Assembly (NCBI GenBank): GCA_002411545.1
Contig: DHTG01000103.1
Span: 1,384 to 8,831 of the forward strand
Origin: Bacteroidales bacterium UBA5266
GTDB taxonomy: Bacteria > Bacteroidota > Bacteroidia > Bacteroidales > WCHB1-69
Direction of reading: 5' to 3'
DNA: 7,448 nt
How positions within the stretch are numbered: the first letter of the stretch is position 1; every line of letters starts with the position of its first letter. The notes beneath the pieces are model-generated. The model had not been told where the DNA came from, ran no database searches, and saw only the letters and a program-made list of their open reading frames with translations. A program made the position numbers and the translations under genes. Positions 6,001 to 7,448 of the stretch are shown here, piece after piece.

Positions 6001-7448
6001 AAATTGGGGATATGATACCTTACATAGTATAAACATCCATTGGAAAATCGACAGTGTGTTGGGGACACCCTTAAACTTAACCGGATTGAATTTGCCTCAA
6101 TATAAAGACACCAATATATTGATAGGAAGTTATTTGCCAAGCCTTGGAAACATAACTCATTTGACGGCATGGGTCGATAAACCTAATGGGAAAACCGATC
6201 AAAACACCTTTAACGATACCATTAGCACTCAATCTTTAGGCTGTAATAGGATATTATACGGAACCTATACGGTGGGAGGTGTAGGTGCTGATTTTGTCGA
6301 CCTTGCACAGGTATTACTTGAGTTAAATACTTGCGGCATTGCCGGCAATGTTAGTTTTCTCCTCCAAAATGGGATATATACCGAAAACCTTGATTTCACA
6401 CATCACATACCGGGCATGACAGCAAACGACACTTTGACCTTTGCTTCACTGTCCGGAAATGCCGATAGTGTTACCATAGTTTCTTTTGATACGGCCGTTT
6501 TGTTTGGGAACGTCAATAATATTGTTCTACATCATCTTAGTTTTGACTTGACACAAGGCTCTTATGCCATTCTATTTAAGGATGCTTGCGAAAACATCGA
6601 AATCAATCACTGTCATATCAAATGTGATACAACTTCGACACGTTATGCCGGAATTTATAAGGAGGCTTCTTCCGGTGTAGTACATAATATCCGTATATTA
6701 CATAACAACATAGAGGGCGCTTGCTATAATATTTATTTTGAAGGAGGTCTTAATACGTCTGAATTTGCTAATAACATAATTATAAATGATAATGTATTAT
6801 CCAATGCGTATGAGCGCGGTGCTTATTTGTATTACAGCAATTTTAATAGCATTTCTAATAACAGTATACATACACGTAAAACAAACACTTCGTCCTTATA
6901 CTACGGGTTAAGCATATGTTATTCGAATGTATCTGCCATACATGCCAACAAAATTTATAGTCATGAGCCCTTCAATGAGATTTACGGTATGTATGTGAAT
7001 TATGTAAATTATTATAATGCTGTATCGACGGGCTTAATAAGCAATAATGAAATTAATCTCCAAGCCAAATCAAGCGATGCCTACGGAATGTATGTAAACT
7101 ACAGTAAAGTAAATATATACCATAATTCCATACATCTAACGGCCTCTGCAGCAGCTAAAGGTTTATATGCAAATACCAACATTAATTACCCCATTGCCAT
7201 TCGACAAAACAACATAGGGACTTATTCAAACTTGGTATATCCCATGTATTTACCCTCTTTTAACGGATTAACCTTAAATTATAATAATTACTATGGTTCT
7301 TACATCGGATTCATTACTTCCGGAATTTCGAATTTAGCTTTGTGGAAAATGACCAGCGGACAAGATGTGCATTCAACAAATATCAATCCGGGATTTGTTG
7401 ATTTTCCCAACAGTCTAAAAACCGATGGAATGGGGTTAACGTGTAACC
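35..7448 (+). CDS. Giant exported multi-module CARDB/right-handed beta-helix protein (3' end outside window)
   Basis: A single reading frame of 2471 codons runs from this ATG off the right edge with no stop. The start is fixed by an in-frame TAG at 29-31 and by the signal peptide that follows at once; the next in-frame ATG, at 131, would lose that signal. Domain order by residue: signal peptide 1-20, MAM/choice-of-anchor-J-like domain 21-202, Ig-like domain 207-300, then four modules of about 550 residues (306-851, 852-1412, 1413-1957, 1958-2471+). Each module pairs a CARDB-like beta-sandwich with a right-handed parallel beta-helix built of Asn-rich and Tyr-rich coils. In Bacteroidota, proteins of this build are exported and often carry a C-terminal T9SS sorting domain; that end is not visible here. 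No catalytic site was recognised, so the likely role is surface structure, adhesion or glycan binding. Nothing suggests a frameshift or decay. The exact function is unknown. Confidence 0.95.
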   Translation, partial: MKKVLFLISIIGFFIFTVKSQTIIGTQNFDGAMNWSVSPASSWVPNAIYAVSNPNSYHGFVPNQLHDSITITTPFYDCSAYAFVWLSFHHICKLAGSDIAQIEIQENTTGAKWEKLPSSCYLGSNPSAYNQQRFNHFSYADWQPSDSLATPTNAWWKEERFDISGEASFGIVRFRFKIIRGNVIGTQFAYGWLIDNFELRGGSHELDPPVLTLINPIYKDTVYGVGPFNIVANVVDAEDSLIGLTYSINHGFPNQVRMNKIDANLYAYPISQQVYGTQVDYTVRAEDSVGNSVNVAYTFINKRHPNSPNFLNGAAMLAIDTPHIMKVVANQSMPVYVRIKNTGLNPLNSTDIYWSVNGVVQPSYHWSGGNLPVDFASNPIYIGNYTPNLGYDTLLVWVKNPNAVTDSLETDDTLSYITYGCNTIFNGEYTIGGPAGSNNFNSISAALNELNVCGMSGNTIFKIYNGTYTDNIHINAAIEGMGAFDTLTFMSASGNADSVIIQSSDVAVQLGNVNNIVFKNLSIDVTTGSKGIEFTGPCENIEINSCVIKTNPTTNSSTHACIYKASGRGVHHNIRIINNILDGGYYNIYLYGGTSSTVRGSHIIFSGNALSNAYYYATYFYYADFDQLSDNIIRSRTTNTYSNFYGLRMYYCDAPSISRNKIYVPAPISNVYGMYIGYCNNSSTAAPVVLSNNEIRIKSSTSSYALYIISSRMEVVHNSILALELSNATNIGIYISSSTDLQVRNNNLVTAVPIYFTNLNSLGNTWFFDYNNYYSHLGYIGYATSTITSMSSWRSTTGQDANSVSVYPNFVDTSVNLKTSGGSIICQSHPHVPTDMNGIARGLMTTMGAYHDFILKVNNVMPYHIYSPSNLSTVSGNDSVVVSVLNIGSNTVTSMKINWKVNGVLMTQYAWSGSLSPGDTTQPIKLGNFMASPGDNQIIVYTSFPNNQADQDPTNDTIKTETYGCDSLMSGTYTIGTSGNFATIADALHRIKSCGISGPVTFAIFPGLYIENIILDDTIRGCNATNTISFTSTTGIKEDVIIYTALDSAQDIGTIDLKNVKHLLFKNIAIYGQHRSPMYYSKAVVLRNGAENIEFNNCILLIPTFVSATNIPNQLSVVFSPSANPVNNIRILNSIIHGGSAGIYLMGGGENVSIKNNDIINVDFYGMYLNYVNFNEVSNNYIEQRYNANLTLVDFYGMYLNRSNGNFLRNNKLYIYQTYYGMYFYYASKKDSNYLYVYNNEIIAKVSGSNYGMYVSTGSNYIKFLHNSMLISGNGEGKCFYVSSSLNNNVLKNNNFINLSNDVYSIYNHVMYFPSLTYTSGFMMDYNNYFTIGSYLAYAGNNITNLTLWKTAVGQDGNSKSINPTFFNPQTLNIVDYSGLDCPRLPDVLTDIDSNIRTPNTTVGAYHGDPYPLDIMPRTLLSPTKVSQIGTSTAVSITVLNVGTDTITNLQIHWEVNGTLQTPYHWTGILLPNTTTSPITLGYFNPQAENNSIIVYTSLPNGQADNLPTNDTLVFNTFGCGSGYSGTYTVGLYGNDFNSLNEAIEALSYCGVYGPTTISVNAGTYRGNLIIPNIPGASAVNTITITSTNRDSSSVIIQATSASGVIILDNTKHITISHLTLEGILSGSASRCVEFKNKNKDILITNNYMHTCPSIYASPAIMAIISDNSQDTNIIIRNNHLFGTGGIWIESANQASSASYNITIENNIIENFYYYGIYMYYSGINKVHHNTLYKSNASNQGYGIYMYYCNGVMDDITKITSNTFIGEYAYVAYMNYCYSHGGLASSDILFANNELIQTGTGCNYLIYQNYGGKWQNINNSLINTGTTSYMIYRNTSSTESVNLINNIIANLGSCSYLVYCNTATSTYIGSVDYNNYWKGNANAVAYWGGTAYNDLLLWQSAYPTLNIHSVTLHPKCKDSTLNAIPSIWNGLECPSHYLATNDIRGIDRSLSTHMGCYVPIYDLDAGLKAFVSPQGNATVTQTNVTVSLTNWGYDTLHSINIHWKIDSVLGTPLNLTGLNLPQYKDTNILIGSYLPSLGNITHLTAWVDKPNGKTDQNTFNDTISTQSLGCNRILYGTYTVGGVGADFVDLAQVLLELNTCGIAGNVSFLLQNGIYTENLDFTHHIPGMTANDTLTFASLSGNADSVTIVSFDTAVLFGNVNNIVLHHLSFDLTQGSYAILFKDACENIEINHCHIKCDTTSTRYAGIYKEASSGVVHNIRILHNNIEGACYNIYFEGGLNTSEFANNIIINDNVLSNAYERGAYLYYSNFNSISNNSIHTRKTNTSSLYYGLSICYSNVSAIHANKIYSHEPFNEIYGMYVNYVNYYNAVSTGLISNNEINLQAKSSDAYGMYVNYSKVNIYHNSIHLTASAAAKGLYANTNINYPIAIRQNNIGTYSNLVYPMYLPSFNGLTLNYNNYYGSYIGFITSGISNLALWKMTSGQDVHSTNINPGFVDFPNSLKTDGMGLTCN
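95..640 (+). other. N-terminal MAM/choice-of-anchor-J-like jelly-roll domain
   Basis: Residues about 21-202 read as a beta-sandwich of the type that follows the signal peptide in many Bacteroidota surface proteins. The signs are an opening 'NFDGAMNWSVSP' strand, a 'SITITTPFYDCS' strand, a 'WWKEERFDIS' segment, and the closing 'VRFRFKI ... YGWLIDNFELRGG' motif, where the aromatic-Gly-Trp-x-Ile-Asp sequence is typical of these folds. Cysteines occur in 'FYDCS', 'HHICK' and 'SSCYLG'. Related domains bind sugars or other ligands or act as adhesion domains. The assignment rests on motif resemblance only, and the ligand is unknown. Confidence 0.6.
653..934 (+). other. Ig-like / fibronectin-like beta-sandwich domain
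   Basis: Residues about 207-300 begin with 'DPPVLTLINP' and contain 'GPFNIVANVVDAEDS', 'LTYSINHG' and 'DYTVRAEDSVGN'. This pattern of alternating strands ending in a 'Y.V.A.DS.GN' strand is common in bacterial Ig-like domains in secreted proteins. It probably acts as a spacer between the N-terminal domain and the module array. It occurs once and is not part of the 550-residue repeat. Confidence 0.6.
950..1297 (+). other. Module 1 CARDB-like beta-sandwich
   Basis: Residues about 306-421. Diagnostic elements are 'MPVYVRIKNTGLNPLNS', 'IYWSVNGVVQPSYHWSGG', 'YDTLLVWVKNPN', and the closing 'ETDDTLSYITYGC'. The CARDB fold (cell adhesion related domain of bacteria) typically shows a 'V.V.N.G' strand, then a strand for an added or negated quantity, and an acidic 'E.N.T' end. 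Here it links the Ig-like domain to the first helix. The final cysteine (421) is conserved in all four modules. Confidence 0.75.
1298..2587 (+). other. Module 1 right-handed beta-helix
   Basis: Residues about 422-851. The N-cap is 'GEYTIGG' plus an amphipathic helix ending 'ELNVCGMSG'. Coils then follow with an Asn-turn pattern: 'RIINNIL', 'LSDNII', 'ISRNKI', 'LSNNEI', 'VVHNSI', 'VRNNNL'. Between them lie Tyr-rich strands such as YGLRMYY (1967-1987) and YGMYIGY (2048-2068). The C-cap begins at DYNNYY (2339), passes through 'W...TTGQDANS' and 'PNFVD', and ends near 'TMGAYH'. These features fit the pectate-lyase-like superfamily of parallel beta-helices, but no catalytic residues can be named. 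Confidence 0.8.
2588..2929 (+). other. Module 2 CARDB-like beta-sandwich
   Basis: Residues about 852-965. It contains 'DSVVVSVLNIGSNTVTS', 'INWKVNGVLMTQYAWSGS', 'NQIIVYTSFPNNQADQ' and the closing 'PTNDTIKTETYGC'. It matches the module 1 and 3 copies strand for strand, including the 'W.VNG ... Y.W[ST]G' pair of tryptophans. Confidence 0.8.
2930..4270 (+). other. Module 2 right-handed beta-helix with the longest YGMY ladder
   Basis: Residues about 966-1412. The N-cap is 'GTYTIGTSGNFATIADAL' followed by 'SCGISGPVTFAIFPG'. Four consecutive coils carry YGMY at bases 3527, 3620, 3692 and 3785, spaced 31, 24 and 31 residues. Asn turns include 'FNNCI', 'IKNNDI', 'VSNNYI', 'LRNNKL' and 'YNNEII'. The C-cap starts at DYNNYF (4007), continues 'LWKTAVGQDGNS' and 'LDCPRLPDVLTDIDSNIR', and ends 'TVGAYHGD'. 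It is the largest helix of the set. Confidence 0.8.
3518..3637 (+). repeat. VDFYGMYLN coil repeated twice, 93 bases apart
   Basis: Bases 3518-3544 and 3611-3637 both encode VDFYGMYLN and differ at only two third-codon positions (gat/gac and tac/tat). They are exactly 31 codons apart, one or slightly more than one coil of the helix. The DNA between them is not obviously duplicated, so this may be a local coil duplication with diverged flanks or strong constraint on the strand. Confidence 0.85.
4271..4594 (+). other. Module 3 CARDB-like beta-sandwich
   Basis: Residues about 1413-1520. It contains 'STAVSITVLNVGTDTITN', 'IHWEVNGTLQTPYHWTGI', 'NNSIIVYTSLPNGQAD' and the closing 'PTNDTLVFNTFGC'. 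Of the other copies it looks closest to module 2, sharing the 'IIVYTS.PN.QAD' strand. Confidence 0.8.
4595..5905 (+). other. Module 3 right-handed beta-helix
   Basis: Residues about 1521-1957. The N-cap is 'SGTYTVGLYGNDFNSLNEAI' followed by 'SYCGVYGPTTISVNAGTY'. Tyr-rich coils include YYYGIYMYY (5171-5197; six Tyr in nine residues) and YGIYMYY (5258-5278), then 'YAYVAYMNYC', 'NYLIYQNYG' and 'SYMIYRN'. The C-cap starts at DYNNYW (5648) and includes 'GLECPSH' and 'DIRGIDR'. Two departures from the other copies are visible: the GQD motif is replaced ('LWQSAYPTLN'), and the final GAY reads 'MGCY', adding an extra cysteine at residue 1956. Confidence 0.8.
5906..6244 (+). other. Module 4 CARDB-like beta-sandwich (diverged)
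   Basis: Residues about 1958-2070. It contains 'TNVTVSLTNWGYDTLHS', 'IHWKIDSVLGTPLNLTGL', 'HLTAWVDKPNGKTDQ' and the closing 'FNDTISTQSLGC'. The 'W.VNG' motif is altered to 'WKIDS', and the second tryptophan (YHW in modules 1 and 3, YAW in module 2) is replaced by Leu. The fold is probably kept because the flanking strands and the terminal cysteine remain. Confidence 0.75.
6245..7448 (+). other. Module 4 right-handed beta-helix, cut by the window edge
   Basis: Residues about 2071-2471. The N-cap is 'YGTYTVGGVGADFVDL' followed by 'LNTCGIAGNVSFLL'. It shares 'SGNADSV', 'FGNVNNIV' (LGNVNNIV in module 1), 'CENIEIN' and 'NAY' with module 1. Tyr coils are YYGLSICY (6899-6922), YGMYVNY (6983-7003) and YGMYVNY (7082-7102). 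The C-cap begins at NYNNYY (7277), keeps 'LWKMTSGQDVHS' and 'NPGFVD', and reaches the conserved cysteine at residue 2470, two codons from the edge. The 'DIxGxxR ... GAY' tail expected next lies outside the window. Confidence 0.8.

Larger units (their letters stand above)
1430..6272 (+). repeat. Exact 13-base repeat GGAACCTATACGG, three copies
   Basis: The identical 13-mer occurs at 1430-1442, 4610-4622 and 6260-6272, each time encoding GTYT. The copies at 4610 and 6260 sit at the equivalent N-cap strand (GTYTVG), while the copy at 1430 is in a later strand of module 1 (NGTYTDN). Similar peptides and codon choice explain it well enough; no mobile or regulatory function is indicated. Confidence 0.8.
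950..7448 (+). repeat. Four tandem protein modules of about 550 residues (fourth incomplete)
   Basis: Three landmarks recur in each module. The cysteine closing the CARDB-like part is at residues 421, 965, 1520 and 2070 (intervals 544, 555, 550). The [DN]YNNY motif is at 769, 1325, 1872 and 2415. The distance from [DN]YNNY to the next module's first cysteine is 196, 195 and 198 residues. Module starts are near bases 950, 2588, 4271 and 5906. DNA identity between copies is low by eye, so this is an old protein-level duplication and not a fresh DNA tandem repeat. Module 4 lacks about 25 residues at its end because the window stops. Confidence 0.9.

Noticed and set aside
168..6170. Eleven minus-strand open frames of 60-91 codons, for example 1005-1280, 2363-2626 and 5123-5374
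   Set aside because: All lie opposite the continuous + strand frame, none shows a recognisable domain or a neighbour in an operon, and several are Ile/His/Asn- or Tyr-rich in ways that mirror the sense codons. They are shadows.
1298..7448. Pectate lyase or other polysaccharide lyase/hydrolase activity in the beta-helices
   Set aside because: The fold resembles that superfamily, but I could not place any catalytic Asp, Lys or Arg set, and the coils are dominated by structural Asn and Tyr positions.
35..7448. Pseudogene or broken gene, since no stop codon is present
   Set aside because: The frame is intact for 2471 codons with consistent module structure to the last base; the missing stop comes from the window edge.

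Overview
The whole window lies inside one very large gene on the + strand. Reading from the ATG at 35, the frame stays open for 2471 codons and runs off the right edge at 7448 without a stop. No other gene is supported on either strand. The left 34 bases are an A/T-rich leader.

The DNA is A/T-rich and the start has no Shine-Dalgarno sequence. The protein has a Sec signal peptide, a MAM/choice-of-anchor-J-like N-terminal domain, CARDB-like beta-sandwiches, and right-handed beta-helices with the 'DYNNY ... W ... GQD ... GAY' ending. Together these point to a member of the Bacteroidota, and to a giant exported surface or secreted protein of the kind usually handled by the type IX secretion system. 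The C-terminus, where a T9SS sorting domain would sit, is outside the window, so that route is an inference.

Layout by residue: signal peptide 1-20; jelly-roll-like domain about 21-202; Ig-like domain about 207-300; then four tandem modules of about 550 residues starting near 306, 852, 1413 and 1958. Each module is a CARDB-like beta-sandwich (about 110 residues) followed by a right-handed beta-helix (about 430-450 residues). Three cysteines recur at nearly fixed positions in every module. The middle of every helix carries a tyrosine-rich coil repeat, YG[MI]YxxY, at 24-33 residue spacing. The fourth module is cut about 25 residues before its expected end.

The protein looks like a long modular rod: rigid beta-helices joined by small beta-sandwich linkers, with an N-terminal domain that may bind ligand. 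No catalytic residues could be assigned, so a structural, adhesive or glycan-binding role is more likely than an enzymatic one. The most distinctive signals are the regular four-module architecture, the tyrosine ladder and the three-cysteine pattern.
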